From positions 1-31,404 of IMG/VR virus record IMGVR_UViG_3300013133_000034: a stretch of 31,404 nucleotides of DNA, one strand, 5' to 3'. Of the stretch, positions 7,423 through 16,434 are shown piece by piece. The translations under genes were made by a program, and so were the position numbers. Source of the DNA: a virus. The notes under the pieces were generated by a model. That model was not told the DNA's origin, did no database searches, and worked only from the letters and a program-made list of their open reading frames with translations. Positions within the stretch are counted from its first letter, which is position 1. Every line of letters begins with the position of its first letter.

Positions 7423-9690
7423 ATGAGTAATTTTTTCACAAGACCTAGATTTCAAGACAGAGATATTGTTCAATTAAGTGGTGATACAATAAGTTTATCT
7501 GGTGAAACTAATATAGATAATATTTTTAGATTTAGACCAAATGCTGTCGCTGGTTACGTTTTGACAGCCTTAGATAATAATGGTACTATATATTGGCAAC
7601 CTTCTTCAGGTTCAAGTGGTACATTCACAGGTAATACATCCGCTTCTTGTATTACCGATTTATGGGTTTCAAACATTTATGGGTGTTCACCTATAACTGT
7701 TTGGGATAGTGTTCAATCTATTGGGTCTTCTGCCACAGGTTTAATATCTTTTGCTTTTGGTGTTTCTAATTCGGCGGTTGGAATCGCTTCTCACGCTGAA
7801 GGTGGTAATACAACTGCTATTGGTGATACTTCACACTCTGAAGGAGCTTATACCACGGCCCTTGGTGACTCTTCACATGCTGAAGGTTATTACACAACAG
7901 CATCAGGACTTTATACATCACATGCTGAAGGTGCTTATACTTTAGCTTTAGGTACCGGTTCACACACTGAAGGTTATGGGACAACCGCTAGTGGGGACTA
8001 TTCACATACTGAGGGTAGACATACCAAGGCTTTAGGAGGTTATTCTCATGCTGAGGGTTCGGGTACAACCGCTATTGGGGACTATTCACATACTGAGGGT
8101 ATGGGTAATATATCAAGTGGTATGGGTTCACATACAGAAGGAGGCGTTTATTTTAAAGTTGGTTCACCAGAAATTACACCCAATTCAGCGACTACATATT
8201 CTTCTCATGCTGAAGGAGCAGGTACATTATCTTCAGGTTTGGCATCACATTCTGAAGGTTATGAAACAATAGCCTCAAGTAATTATTCACATTCTGAAGG
8301 TAGAGAGACAACAGCTTTAGGTATATCTTCTCACGCTGAGGGTTATCAAACAACAGCTTCAGGTCTTTATTCCCACGCTGAAGGACAATCAAATTTAGCT
8401 TACGGTAGTAGGTCACATGTAGAGGGAGGTTCAAATTTAGCTTACGGTACTTATTCTCACGCTGAAGGTAGTCAAACAACAGCTAGTGGTATAACATCAC
8501 ATTCTGAAGGTCAATTAACTACCGCTTATGGTGATTATTCACATGCTGAAGGTCAATCTACAACAGCTAATGGACCATCATCACATTCTGAAGGTCAATC
8601 TACAACTGCTTCAGGATTAGCTTCTCACGCTGAAGGCTCTGGAACAAAAGCTATGGGTATCTCTTCACACGCTGAAGGTTATCTAACAACAGCATCAGGT
8701 AATTATTCACATAGTGAAGGTAATCAGACAACAGCTTCAGGCCTTTATTCACATTCTGAGGGTATATTAACTACCGCTTCAGGTCTTTATTCACATTCTG
8801 AAGGTTATGGTACTATAGCTAGTGGTTACACTTCTCATGCTGAAGGTTTTAATACAACTTCAATAGAAGATTGGTCTCACACTGAGGGTGACCAAACAAC
8901 CACTTTAGGTAAACGTTCACACGCTGAAGGATGGTTAACAATAGCTATAGGTAATAACTCACATGTTGAGGGTAGACAAAATATAACTTATGGTGATAAC
9001 TCACATGCTGAAGGTTACGGGACGATTGCTAGTGGTGATTCGTCACATGCAGAAGGTTACTATAGTACAGCATTAGGATTCGCCTCACATGCTGAAGGTG
9101 GGTATTTAGAGATTTCGACATATTATTCAGGTGGGACGGCTATAGGTAGTGGTTCACATGCTGAAGGGGATAGAACTTCTGCTGTAGGGGATGTATCACA
9201 CGCCGAAGGCACTAGAACAGTCTCAATTGGAATAGCTTCACATGTTGAGGGTAGGCAAACAACTGCTGTAGGTGATTTTTCTCACGCTGAAGGTAGTCAA
9301 ACAACTGCTCAAGGTAATGTATCACACGCCGAAGGTAGATTAACAATATCTAGTGGTGACTATTCACACGCACAAGGGTATCAAACAACAGCTTCAGGTT
9401 ATTATTCTCATGCAGGTGGTTATAATTCAATAGCTCAAGGAATCACATCTTTTATACACTCAAAAGACTCCTTAGTTACGGGTGATAGAAGTGTTGTTTT
9501 AGGTGGTGAATATATTACAGGTTCAACAAGTGACACGGTTTATGTACCTAATTTAGTTGTGGTTAACAATTTTACACCTTCAGGTTCTACAGACCCCACT
9601 GGTGGTAACGGTTCTATGTCTTGGGATAATAATTATTTCTATTGGAAAGCTAATAATCAATGGTTAAGGATTTCTGGTTCTACATGGTAA
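7423..9690 (+). CDS. Tail fibre with ~38 YadA-like head repeats
   Basis: The product has 755 residues. Residues 1-~75 are an N-terminal anchor. A junction follows, 'CITDLWVSNIYGCSPITVWD' (two Cys), and then about 38 units of a 14-residue YadA-like head repeat (SHAEGxxTTASGxx; residues 123-675). Two units are enlarged by insertions (the 'GVYFKVGSPEITPNS' and 'GGYLEISTYYSGGTA' segments). After the repeats comes a conserved exit, 'SFIHSKDSLVTGDRSVVLGG', and a short C-terminal domain ending 'DNNYFYWKANNQWLRISGST', a common phage-fibre terminus. Such repeats build long trimeric stalks that present receptor-binding ends. The stop is 9 bp after the upstream gene's stop/start gap, so it is probably co-transcribed with the gp13-like gene. 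The assignment as a fibre is firm; the receptor is unknown. Confidence 0.88.
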   Translation: MSNFFTRPRFQDRDIVQLSGDTISLSGETNIDNIFRFRPNAVAGYVLTALDNNGTIYWQPSSGSSGTFTGNTSASCITDLWVSNIYGCSPITVWDSVQSIGSSATGLISFAFGVSNSAVGIASHAEGGNTTAIGDTSHSEGAYTTALGDSSHAEGYYTTASGLYTSHAEGAYTLALGTGSHTEGYGTTASGDYSHTEGRHTKALGGYSHAEGSGTTAIGDYSHTEGMGNISSGMGSHTEGGVYFKVGSPEITPNSATTYSSHAEGAGTLSSGLASHSEGYETIASSNYSHSEGRETTALGISSHAEGYQTTASGLYSHAEGQSNLAYGSRSHVEGGSNLAYGTYSHAEGSQTTASGITSHSEGQLTTAYGDYSHAEGQSTTANGPSSHSEGQSTTASGLASHAEGSGTKAMGISSHAEGYLTTASGNYSHSEGNQTTASGLYSHSEGILTTASGLYSHSEGYGTIASGYTSHAEGFNTTSIEDWSHTEGDQTTTLGKRSHAEGWLTIAIGNNSHVEGRQNITYGDNSHAEGYGTIASGDSSHAEGYYSTALGFASHAEGGYLEISTYYSGGTAIGSGSHAEGDRTSAVGDVSHAEGTRTVSIGIASHVEGRQTTAVGDFSHAEGSQTTAQGNVSHAEGRLTISSGDYSHAQGYQTTASGYYSHAGGYNSIAQGITSFIHSKDSLVTGDRSVVLGGEYITGSTSDTVYVPNLVVVNNFTPSGSTDPTGGNGSMSWDNNYFYWKANNQWLRISGSTW
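7789..9447 (+). repeat. ~38 tandem 42-bp coding repeats
   Basis: The region encodes SHAEG/SHSEG/SHTEG/SHVEG units at 14-codon spacing. The 'tcacatgctgaaggt' core and close variants recur throughout, giving ample substrate for unequal recombination within this gene and with the arrays at 1-255 and 12341-13225. Confidence 0.9.
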
Positions 9691-9706
9691 TAAAAAATTA
9701 GAAATG

Positions 9707-9714
9707 ATATTTAT
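9707..9714 (+). promoter_or_regulatory. ATATTTAT element before lectin-like gene
   Basis: The element lies 5 nt before the ATG at 9720, closer than the usual 14 nt. A promoter here would leave almost no leader. Weak support. Confidence 0.25.
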
Positions 9715-9719
9715 TAAAA

Positions 9720-11411
9720 ATGGGAATCAGTAACTATTATTTTAAAAATATTGAAGGTAGGTTAATTAGAAATGATTATTGGGATTTTTATCTGTCGTCT
9801 GATAATCAAACCTTACCAGCCGTATATGCAACAGGTTGTAATAGTAATACCTCAAACATAGAGGATTGTGAATTAGTGGCCGTCACAGATGGTTTGGTTT
9901 TTTGGATAGACCTAAATCAAACAGGTTCTACAATTGATGGTTCTTCATTAAGTTCTATTATTGAATGGTCCGGCGCCACAGTTAAACCTTCTTCAGGTAT
10001 AACCCTATGCGATTTTGGTTTAACGGGTGTTGATAATGGTAGGTATGATAAATTATCTGGAATCACGGTTAATATAACTTCTGCCGATACAAAAGTGATT
10101 TTATACCCAGTAACAGGTTATACAATAAATTCTATTACAGGTACAGCAACTAATGGTTTATACACTTACGATTGGACTTTTTTAACAGGTGTTACAACAA
10201 CTGATGGTTGTACCGTTGGAAATACAATATGTTTAGATGGTGGATTTTATCAAGGATATTTTAAACTAGACTTCCTAGAACCTACACCAACAGTAAAAAC
10301 TGTGACAGGTTACTGTCCTAGTGATGTTACAACAACTTTAGTTGCCGGAGACCCCGATGAATTTGTCTATGATTTAATGCCAAGTGAATTTACCAACGGA
10401 TGGTCTATGGAAACATGGATAAACCCTAGTAATGTAAATTGTGATGTTAATACGGGTAAAACATTAAATGAAGATTTTACAGCTAATACAGGATTTTTCT
10501 TTTATATAGGTACAAGAGCTGAAAATAAATTTAGAAATGTTTTTTCTGGTGAAACAAATTTAACTACTTGTGGTGGAATCCCTCTATCACCTGACGTGAA
10601 ATATAGAGTAAGTGATGGTACTGAAAATTGGTTTATAATCAATCCTAAGTTGGCAAATAGATGTGGATGTTGTACAGGGTATACACCAACAACTTCCACG
10701 GCAACAACTGAAACATATTGTGACCAATTATCTGAAAATGCTTTAGGTTTTAGAATTACCCCTGATGGTAGAATTGGTTATAGAAAAATGACCGTTTCTG
10801 TTGGTTGTTACAATAATAAAGATAGAATCACAGGAACAACAATGGAAGAAGGCTATTCTGAAACACCTGTTATTTTATCTGGTGATAATTGGGTTCATAT
10901 TGTTGTTACATATACACAAAATTCAGTTAAACACGGTTTACCGTCAGGTACCCTTAGATTTTGGATAAATGGTAGAGTTGTTTATCGTGTAGAAAATTTT
11001 ATAGGTTTAAAATTAAGAGCATTAGATGAATGGAGTGATAAACAATTAGGTGTGCCATTTAATATTTCATGGGGTGGTGGTACACAAGGATTATTAGAAT
11101 CACAGACTTTTGGTGGTCCAGACCCAGCAGATAAAAATTTAGATTTAGAAACTTATTTTGCTGGTACTTTCAATGGTCAATTATCACAATTAAGATTTTA
11201 TGAAAAGCCTTTAAACATATTAGAAATTAGAAATAATCTATATATAGATTGTAATAGATATTGTGTTAAGGTTACATATGGTGGTGCACATATTGTACAA
11301 CCCAACTCAAATTTATGTGGGGATTGTAAATCTGGCACAATTGCTAACTATTTATTGCATAGTGATTACTGTTTTATAATAACAGAATACGGAGAAAAAA
11401 TAATATTATAA
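9720..11411 (+). CDS. Large LamG/concanavalin-like tail protein
   Basis: The product has 563 residues. The C-terminal half has the hallmarks of a LamG/concanavalin-like jelly roll: 'FTNGWSMETWINPSNV' (about residue 224), 'NWVHIVVTYTQNS' (about 391), 'LRFWINGRVVYRVENF' (about 409) and 'FNGQLSQLRFYEKPLNILEI' (about 485), then a Cys-containing tail with 'CGDCKSG'. The N-terminal part ('VAVTDGLVFWIDLNQTGS') has the start of a similar fold interrupted by beta-rich sequence. Many Cys residues are present (for example 'CGCCTGY'), unusual for a phage fibre and suggestive of metal sites or disulfides. It probably binds carbohydrate on the host surface. The stop overlaps the next start as TAATG, so the two are coupled. 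Confidence 0.72.
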   Translation: MGISNYYFKNIEGRLIRNDYWDFYLSSDNQTLPAVYATGCNSNTSNIEDCELVAVTDGLVFWIDLNQTGSTIDGSSLSSIIEWSGATVKPSSGITLCDFGLTGVDNGRYDKLSGITVNITSADTKVILYPVTGYTINSITGTATNGLYTYDWTFLTGVTTTDGCTVGNTICLDGGFYQGYFKLDFLEPTPTVKTVTGYCPSDVTTTLVAGDPDEFVYDLMPSEFTNGWSMETWINPSNVNCDVNTGKTLNEDFTANTGFFFYIGTRAENKFRNVFSGETNLTTCGGIPLSPDVKYRVSDGTENWFIINPKLANRCGCCTGYTPTTSTATTETYCDQLSENALGFRITPDGRIGYRKMTVSVGCYNNKDRITGTTMEEGYSETPVILSGDNWVHIVVTYTQNSVKHGLPSGTLRFWINGRVVYRVENFIGLKLRALDEWSDKQLGVPFNISWGGGTQGLLESQTFGGPDPADKNLDLETYFAGTFNGQLSQLRFYEKPLNILEIRNNLYIDCNRYCVKVTYGGAHIVQPNSNLCGDCKSGTIANYLLHSDYCFIITEYGEKIIL

Positions 11412-13867
11412 TGCCAAATAAAAGGATAGACCAGTTAAACCCAAATCTTAACCCACTTACGGGTAATGAGTTGGTACCTATTTTTGATAATAATAGTAAT
11501 AGTACAGAGAGAATTACTCTTAATGAACTAGCGGCCTTTGTTGATAATGCCACAAACACTTTTTTAACAGGTGCTACTTATAATAACACTAATGATACAT
11601 TAAGTCTATTAATGGCTAACGGTAATAATGTTGATGTTACCATTAATAGATATAATAGATGGTTTGTGCCTTCAGGTCAAACCTTAACAACCCCTAGTAA
11701 TTTCCAAAGTTTTATCTATGGTGATTTGGTTGTTGAAGGTACTTTATTTTTAGAAGATAATAGTCAGCTAATTGTTTTAAATGGTGACATTATTTTAAGT
11801 GGTGGAACTATTGTAGGTTCTGGAACCACTTATATCGTAGATTTACCTGAAACAGATTTACATGTAACTTCAGGGACATTCAACCCAATAAGTAAACAAA
11901 TTACATTTACAGGTAATCTTGGGTTTATTCCTTTTAATGTTGATTTAAGTAGTCTTTCTACAGATAACTTTTATTTGACGGCTGGGACTTATAATACTAT
12001 CACAAAAAGTATTGATTTTACAGGTAATGATGTTGTTACAGATTTTTCTGTCGACGTTAGTCAATTATTAGATGACACCAATACATACACTACAGGTGCT
12101 ACACTAAATGGTACTATTGTAGAGTTTAATAGAAATGATATTAGTAATGCATATTCTGTTGATTTATCACCTTTAAATTTTACAGGTGGTTCATCTAATT
12201 GCATAAGTGATTTATATATATCTAATTTACATGGATGTTCACCTATTACTGTGCACGATTCAATTCAACACAATACATCAACAGCGTCTGGTTTGTTATC
12301 AACAGCATTTGGTTATCAAACAACTGCAAGTGGTATTTATTCACATGCCGAAGGTTATCAAACAACAGCATTAGGTTTAGCATCACATACTGAGGGTAGA
12401 CAAACAACAACAACAAATAGTTATTCACACGCTGAAGGTTATTTAACAACATCAACAGGTCAATATTCACATGTTGAGGGTGTTAGTTCAACTGCTAATG
12501 GTTTTGGTTCACATTCTGAAGGTAATACAACAATTGCTAATGGTGAGGGTTCTCACGCTGAAGGTGGTTATACCACGGCTAGTGGTATTAGGTCACATGC
12601 TGAAGGTCAATTAACAATAGCTAATGGTTCATATTCACATGCTGAAGGTGATAGTACAAAAGCTTTAGCTAATTATTCACATGCTGAAGGTTATAGTACA
12701 AGTGCTAGTGGTTTAGCTTCACATGCTGAAGGTTATGGTACAAGTGCTAGTGGTAATTATTCTCACACTGAAGGTTTTCTAACAAAAACTATTGGTAATA
12801 TTTCACATGCTGAAGGTAACTCTACAACAGCTTCAGGTTATGTTTCACATGCTGAAGGTAGTAATACAACAGCATCGGGTATAGCTTCTCACGCTGAAGG
12901 TTATTATACAACAAATAACGGTAACTACGGTGCACATACTGAAGGTAATAATACAACAGCTAACGGTGAATCTTCACACGCTGAAGGGGCTTACACAATC
13001 TCAAATGGTAAACGCTCACATGCTGAAGGTAGTAATACAACATCTTCAGGATATTATTCTCACACTGAAGGTTACAATACAATAACTTCAAACACAGCAG
13101 CACACGCTGAAGGTTATAACACATTAGCAAATGGTGAGGCCTCACACTCTGAAGGTAACGCTACAACAGCTTCAGGTAATTATTCACACGCCGGTGGTTA
13201 TAATTCATCAGCATCAGGTTTAAATTCTTTTATACACTCATACAACTCAACAGTTACAGGTGATAGAAGTGTTGTATTAGGTGGTCAAAATTTAAATGGT
13301 TTTGCTAATGACACTGTTTATGTCCCTAATTTTTACTCAAGAGGTAATTCAGTATTTTCAGGAACCACTACTGATGTAGTTAAAATATATGGTTCAGGGA
13401 CAACAACACCTATATTCAGTATACAAGGGTCTAGTGGAGAATTATTCAGTGTATCTGATAGTTTAATTGGTTCATTATTTAGTGTTAACGATATTTCGGG
13501 TTTACCTATATTAGAAGTATTTTCAGATAACACAACTTTAATGGGTAGTTATCAGGCACCTTCATTAAACACAACCATTAAAAAATCATTATCAGCTGGT
13601 GTTAACACAGTTTATTCAATACCAACAAGTGCCTATACGGGAGCTTTCTTTGATTACACTCTATTGAGTTCAACAGGAGCGAGAGCGGGAAATGTTATGT
13701 CAATATGGAGTGGTGTGACATCACAATATACTGATGCATCTACAAATGATATTGGTGATACTTCTGGTGTTATATTCTCTGTATCTGTCTCAGGTGATTA
13801 TGCTGTATTCAGTAGTTCAGCTAATACATCAGGATGGACATTAAAAACAATAGTAAGGAGTATATAA
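11411..13867 (+). CDS. Tail fibre with ~21 YadA-like head repeats
   Basis: The product has 818 residues. The N-terminus 'NKRIDQLNPNLNPLTGNELV' is the usual virion-attachment opening of phage fibres. Several beta segments with 'LTGATYN', 'VTSGTFN' and 'LTAGTYN' repeats follow. The junction 'CISDLYISNLHGCSPITVHD' matches that of the fibre at 7423. About 21 units of the 14-residue SHAEG repeat occupy residues 311-605. The exit 'SFIHSYNSTVTGDRSVVLGG' again matches the other fibre. The C-terminal ~100 residues, including 'AYTGAFFDYTLLSSTGARAG' and 'SGWTLKTIVRSI', are a widespread phage fibre end domain, unlike the end of the 7423 protein. The two fibres therefore share a repeat cassette with different ends. 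Confidence 0.88.
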   Translation: MPNKRIDQLNPNLNPLTGNELVPIFDNNSNSTERITLNELAAFVDNATNTFLTGATYNNTNDTLSLLMANGNNVDVTINRYNRWFVPSGQTLTTPSNFQSFIYGDLVVEGTLFLEDNSQLIVLNGDIILSGGTIVGSGTTYIVDLPETDLHVTSGTFNPISKQITFTGNLGFIPFNVDLSSLSTDNFYLTAGTYNTITKSIDFTGNDVVTDFSVDVSQLLDDTNTYTTGATLNGTIVEFNRNDISNAYSVDLSPLNFTGGSSNCISDLYISNLHGCSPITVHDSIQHNTSTASGLLSTAFGYQTTASGIYSHAEGYQTTALGLASHTEGRQTTTTNSYSHAEGYLTTSTGQYSHVEGVSSTANGFGSHSEGNTTIANGEGSHAEGGYTTASGIRSHAEGQLTIANGSYSHAEGDSTKALANYSHAEGYSTSASGLASHAEGYGTSASGNYSHTEGFLTKTIGNISHAEGNSTTASGYVSHAEGSNTTASGIASHAEGYYTTNNGNYGAHTEGNNTTANGESSHAEGAYTISNGKRSHAEGSNTTSSGYYSHTEGYNTITSNTAAHAEGYNTLANGEASHSEGNATTASGNYSHAGGYNSSASGLNSFIHSYNSTVTGDRSVVLGGQNLNGFANDTVYVPNFYSRGNSVFSGTTTDVVKIYGSGTTTPIFSIQGSSGELFSVSDSLIGSLFSVNDISGLPILEVFSDNTTLMGSYQAPSLNTTIKKSLSAGVNTVYSIPTSAYTGAFFDYTLLSSTGARAGNVMSIWSGVTSQYTDASTNDIGDTSGVIFSVSVSGDYAVFSSSANTSGWTLKTIVRSI
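12341..13225 (+). repeat. ~21 tandem 42-bp coding repeats
   Basis: The region encodes 14-residue SHAEG-type units, with one 15-residue unit ('YYTTNNGNYG'). It shares many short identical stretches with the arrays at 7789-9447 and 1-255. Confidence 0.9.
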
Positions 13868-13868
13868 T

Positions 13869-14576
13869 ATGAGTTATAGTTTTTCACCAAAAATAGTAAC
13901 TGATGGGTTAATTTTATGTGTAGACGCTAAAAATGTAAAATCATACACCAATGGTAGTCCGACTTGGGTTGATATTTCAACGGGGATTAATAATGGGACT
14001 TTGATAAATGGACCTACTTTTGATAGTATAAATGGGTCACTTACATTTGACGGGATAAATCAATATATTGACTTTGGTAACAACTCAAAATTACAAATAA
14101 CTGTAGGAACAATAAGTCTTTGGATGAAGGCAACAAGTGGCAATAATAGTTTTAGAGGTATTATTGTAAAACAAAATGCTTGGGGTTTATTTTTGGTAGA
14201 TAATGTTTTAGCATCATTTGATTGGGGTAATTATTACGCTACTGGGTTTAACATAGCATTTGGTTTAAAAAGTACGGGAATTAATCTTGGGAATAATACT
14301 TGGACAAATGTTGCTATGACATTTACCCAAACATTGGGCTCTCCTTTACCTGGTCCACCATTAAATAATGTTATAGTTTATGTTAATGGGTCACCAGTTC
14401 TTACAACAACAATTTTAAATCAAGACCAATTAAACCCATTACAAATTGCTTACGGAAATTTCCCTGGTCAATATTTTGTTGGTAGTATTGCACAAGGGAT
14501 TGTCTATAATAGAGTGTTAAGTGTTAACGAAATTCTACAAAATTATAACGCTTTAAAAACAAGATTTGGATTATGA
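13869..14576 (+). CDS. LamG-like lectin domain protein
   Basis: The product has 235 residues, essentially one LamG/concanavalin-like domain. The opening 'IVTDGLILCVDAKNVKSY' with 'SPTWVDISTGINNGTL' is the typical start of phage and bacterial LamG modules. 'GSLTFDGINQYIDFG' follows, then 'GTISLWMKATSG', 'TWTNVAMTFTQT', 'VIVYVNGSPVLTT', and the end 'GIVYNRVLSVNEILQNYNAL'. It probably binds glycans as a separate virion subunit or fibre tip. It starts 1 bp after the upstream stop and its TGA overlaps the next ATG (ATGA), so it is in the same transcription unit. Two short fragments at 15733-15870 and 16183-16434 match parts of this domain type. Confidence 0.75.
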   Translation: MSYSFSPKIVTDGLILCVDAKNVKSYTNGSPTWVDISTGINNGTLINGPTFDSINGSLTFDGINQYIDFGNNSKLQITVGTISLWMKATSGNNSFRGIIVKQNAWGLFLVDNVLASFDWGNYYATGFNIAFGLKSTGINLGNNTWTNVAMTFTQTLGSPLPGPPLNNVIVYVNGSPVLTTTILNQDQLNPLQIAYGNFPGQYFVGSIAQGIVYNRVLSVNEILQNYNALKTRFGL

Positions 14577-15502
14577 GTGGAGTTGTTGGACCAAGACCAG
14601 AATCTATACCTTATCCATATTTATTGGATGGTTATCCTGGTGCTATTGCAGCATATTCAAATAGGAAATTATCGTCAACATATAATGGTCCTTGTATGAG
14701 GGTTAGGAGGAATTTTGATAATTCCGAATTAGATATAGGTTTTGCTAAAATAAATGGTAAATGGGTTTTAGATTCACCAGCACTTATGGACTTTGTTACA
14801 GGACCGTATGGTTCATGGTCATTTACTGGTGGTTTATATGTTGGTGTTGGTGGTTGGGGTTATGTTGTTAATTGGTATGACCAATCTGGTAATAATAATA
14901 CCGCATATCAATATACTTATAATCAACAACAAGTTGTTGTATCAGATGGTACTAGGGTTGCTTTATTGGACAAGGATGGTAATTATCAAATAACACCTTA
15001 TCTACATTCATTTATCATGACACCTGGCGACCCGTTTACAACTTTTTCAAAGGCACCATTAACTTTATCAACAAATATACAAATAAGAGCAGCTTTCACT
15101 TTGGGTCAAGTATTTTCACAAAACGTAATTAATTACATATTCTTTGGTTCGAGTGGTTCAATAGGGGGTGCATGGTATAATGGTTCTTTTGTTGACGCAA
15201 ACGGTTTGGGCTTTTTTGATGGCATTACAGCATTCAGTTTAACTGGTGAGGATTTATTATCACATTTAGGGTATTTTGATTTTTCAACTGGTAGGATGTT
15301 AATTGCTAAAGATGGTGCGTCTGCTCAAGATTTGGGTGCGTCTCAATCTTTAGTTAATTTAACACATGTCGCTGGTAGGGCTTTTTCAAGTAATCTATAT
15401 TTTAGAGGTGCTGTTAATGAGCTTGTTTTTTATGACACAAATCAATCCGCAAATAAATCTGGAATTGAATCGAATATAAACACTTTTTATAATACTTACT
15501 AA
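14573..15502 (+). CDS. Concanavalin-like (arabinofuranosidase-B-like) tail protein
   Basis: The product has 309 residues. The N-terminus shows a pattern I associate with phage tail proteins carrying an ArabFuran-catal/concanavalin-like domain: 'AIAAYSNRKLSSTYNGPCMR' then 'VRRNFDNSELDIGF', and 'GYVVNWYDQSGNNNTAYQ' (about residues 97-114). The C-terminus 'GAVNELVFYDTNQSANKSGI' with 'ESNINTFYN' is a common ending in the same kind of protein. A glycan-binding or glycan-cleaving role at the tail tip is likely, but no catalytic residues can be assigned by eye. It overlaps its upstream neighbour by 4 bp and its downstream neighbour by 1 bp. Confidence 0.65.
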   Translation: MSGVVGPRPESIPYPYLLDGYPGAIAAYSNRKLSSTYNGPCMRVRRNFDNSELDIGFAKINGKWVLDSPALMDFVTGPYGSWSFTGGLYVGVGGWGYVVNWYDQSGNNNTAYQYTYNQQQVVVSDGTRVALLDKDGNYQITPYLHSFIMTPGDPFTTFSKAPLTLSTNIQIRAAFTLGQVFSQNVINYIFFGSSGSIGGAWYNGSFVDANGLGFFDGITAFSLTGEDLLSHLGYFDFSTGRMLIAKDGASAQDLGASQSLVNLTHVAGRAFSSNLYFRGAVNELVFYDTNQSANKSGIESNINTFYNTY

Positions 15503-15729
15503 TGAAAATATTTGGATATAAATACGATACTGAAGATTCTGCTAAATTAGCGGTTAAACAATGTAATGATTATTATGGATACCCAAAAGAAGGTTGTTTA
15601 ACAAATAGGATTTGTGATTATTATTTTTATGAAAAAGGTAATTTTTATTACATAGAATACGAATATTCGGTAAAGGTGGTTTTAGGTGAACCAGAAGAAT
15701 TAGAAATTGATTTTGATATTACATTATAA
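15502..15729 (+). CDS. Small acidic Tyr-rich protein, unknown
   Basis: The 75-residue product is rich in Tyr, Glu and Asp, with three Cys ('VKQCNDYYGYPKEGCLTNRI' then 'CDYYFYEKGNFYYIEYEYS'). It has no membrane segment. The start overlaps the upstream stop as TAATG. Its position inside the fibre block suggests a small accessory or chaperone-like protein for a fibre, but no family is recognised. Confidence 0.6.
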   Translation: MKIFGYKYDTEDSAKLAVKQCNDYYGYPKEGCLTNRICDYYFYEKGNFYYIEYEYSVKVVLGEPEELEIDFDITL

Positions 15730-15732
15730 AAA

Positions 15733-15870
15733 ATGAGTACAGTTGAGGGTGGTAATCCTTTTATTAATTATCAAGGTAAGGTAGTGATAAGTAGAATATA
15801 TAATAGAGCATTATCTGATAGTGAAGTTTTGCAAAACTTTAATGCACATAAAGGTAGATTTAATTTATAA
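15733..15870 (+). pseudogene. LamG C-terminal fragment (45 aa)
   Basis: A short frame encodes 45 residues, MSTVEGGNPFINY then 'ISRIYNRALSDSEVLQNFNA' and ending HKGRFNL. It aligns with the last ~35 residues of the LamG protein at 13869 (ending 'VYNRVLSVNEILQNYNAL' then KTRFGL). Everything upstream of the last strand and helix of the fold is missing, while the start region 'ATGAGTAC' resembles that of neighbouring genes. It looks like an internal deletion of a LamG gene that kept its start and its tail. It could still be translated as a micro-protein, but it cannot fold as a lectin. Confidence 0.6.
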
Positions 15871-15875
15871 AAATT

Positions 15876-16166
15876 ATGGAAACAATTTATAATAACAGAC
15901 AGTTTATGATATTCAATGTATCAGAACTAAATCAAATAGATTTTTCACAAGTATTAGAGACATCTGAAGAAACTGTTAGAAAATCAGTAGATGAAACAAA
16001 AACATTTGTTAAATGGGATGGTGATATACCTTCATCTGTTAATTCTTTGACAACAAAAGAAGGTCCTTATACTTATGAGGAAATTTTAACAATTTTGGAA
16101 ACTTCAGAATGGGTTAATCCTTATTCAGTTTCATTTGAACAAATCGTATTAAACAATAACGAATAA
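15876..16166 (+). CDS. Small hypothetical protein in fibre region
   Basis: The product has 96 residues, acidic and probably alpha/beta. It contains 'FMIFNVSELNQIDFSQVLET', then 'DETKTFVKWDGDIPSSVNSL' and 'GPYTYEEILTILETSEW'. The type seems familiar from phage fibre neighbourhoods, but I cannot name a function. It may assist folding or attachment of a fibre. It starts 5 bp after the LamG fragment, and its stop overlaps an ATG as TAATG (16164-16168). Confidence 0.6.
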   Translation: METIYNNRQFMIFNVSELNQIDFSQVLETSEETVRKSVDETKTFVKWDGDIPSSVNSLTTKEGPYTYEEILTILETSEWVNPYSVSFEQIVLNNNE

Positions 16167-16182
16167 TGAGTACTACATCGGT

Positions 16183-16434
16183 ATGCTTTACAATGGTTCA
16201 ACATTGACAGCTTATGTTAATGGTGTCTCAGCCGGTTCAGTTACTTTTAATAGGGCCGCACCGTATAATAATGGTTTTAATTTATATTACGGTATTGGTG
16301 TAACCGATTCTACTAATATGGGTGATGGTAGTTACGCTAAGATGTATTTGAGTCGTTTTGAAGTGTTTAATTATGCTTTAACACAAGCTCAAATAACTTA
16401 TAACTATAATATGACTAGTTCTAGGTTTTTATAA
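16183..16434 (+). pseudogene. Truncated LamG domain (C-terminal half)
   Basis: The frame from ATG 16183 gives 83 residues, 'MLYNGSTLTAYVNGVSAGSV' through 'FEVFNYALTQAQITYNYNMT', ending SSRFL. This is the C-terminal half of a LamG fold (strand with YVNG, then the closing 'YNxxLTxxEI..NYN' helix). The coupled start expected from local gene organisation is the ATG at 16166 (TAATGAGTACT), but it is in another frame and stops after 13 codons. An internal deletion has probably fused a gene start to the second half of the domain out of frame. No ATG occurs earlier in the LamG frame, which is open only from 16153. Confidence 0.6.

Noticed and set aside
8192-8479. Minus-strand reading frames inside the repeat fibres (also 12246-12470 and 12960-13145)
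   Set aside because: They are antisense shadows of the 42-bp repeats, with Leu/Asn/Gln-rich nonsense compositions, and have no start context of their own.
13869-16434. Diversity-generating retroelement acting on the lectin-like genes
   Set aside because: No reverse transcriptase and no template/variable repeat pair was seen. The observed changes are deletions and repeats, not adenine-directed substitutions.
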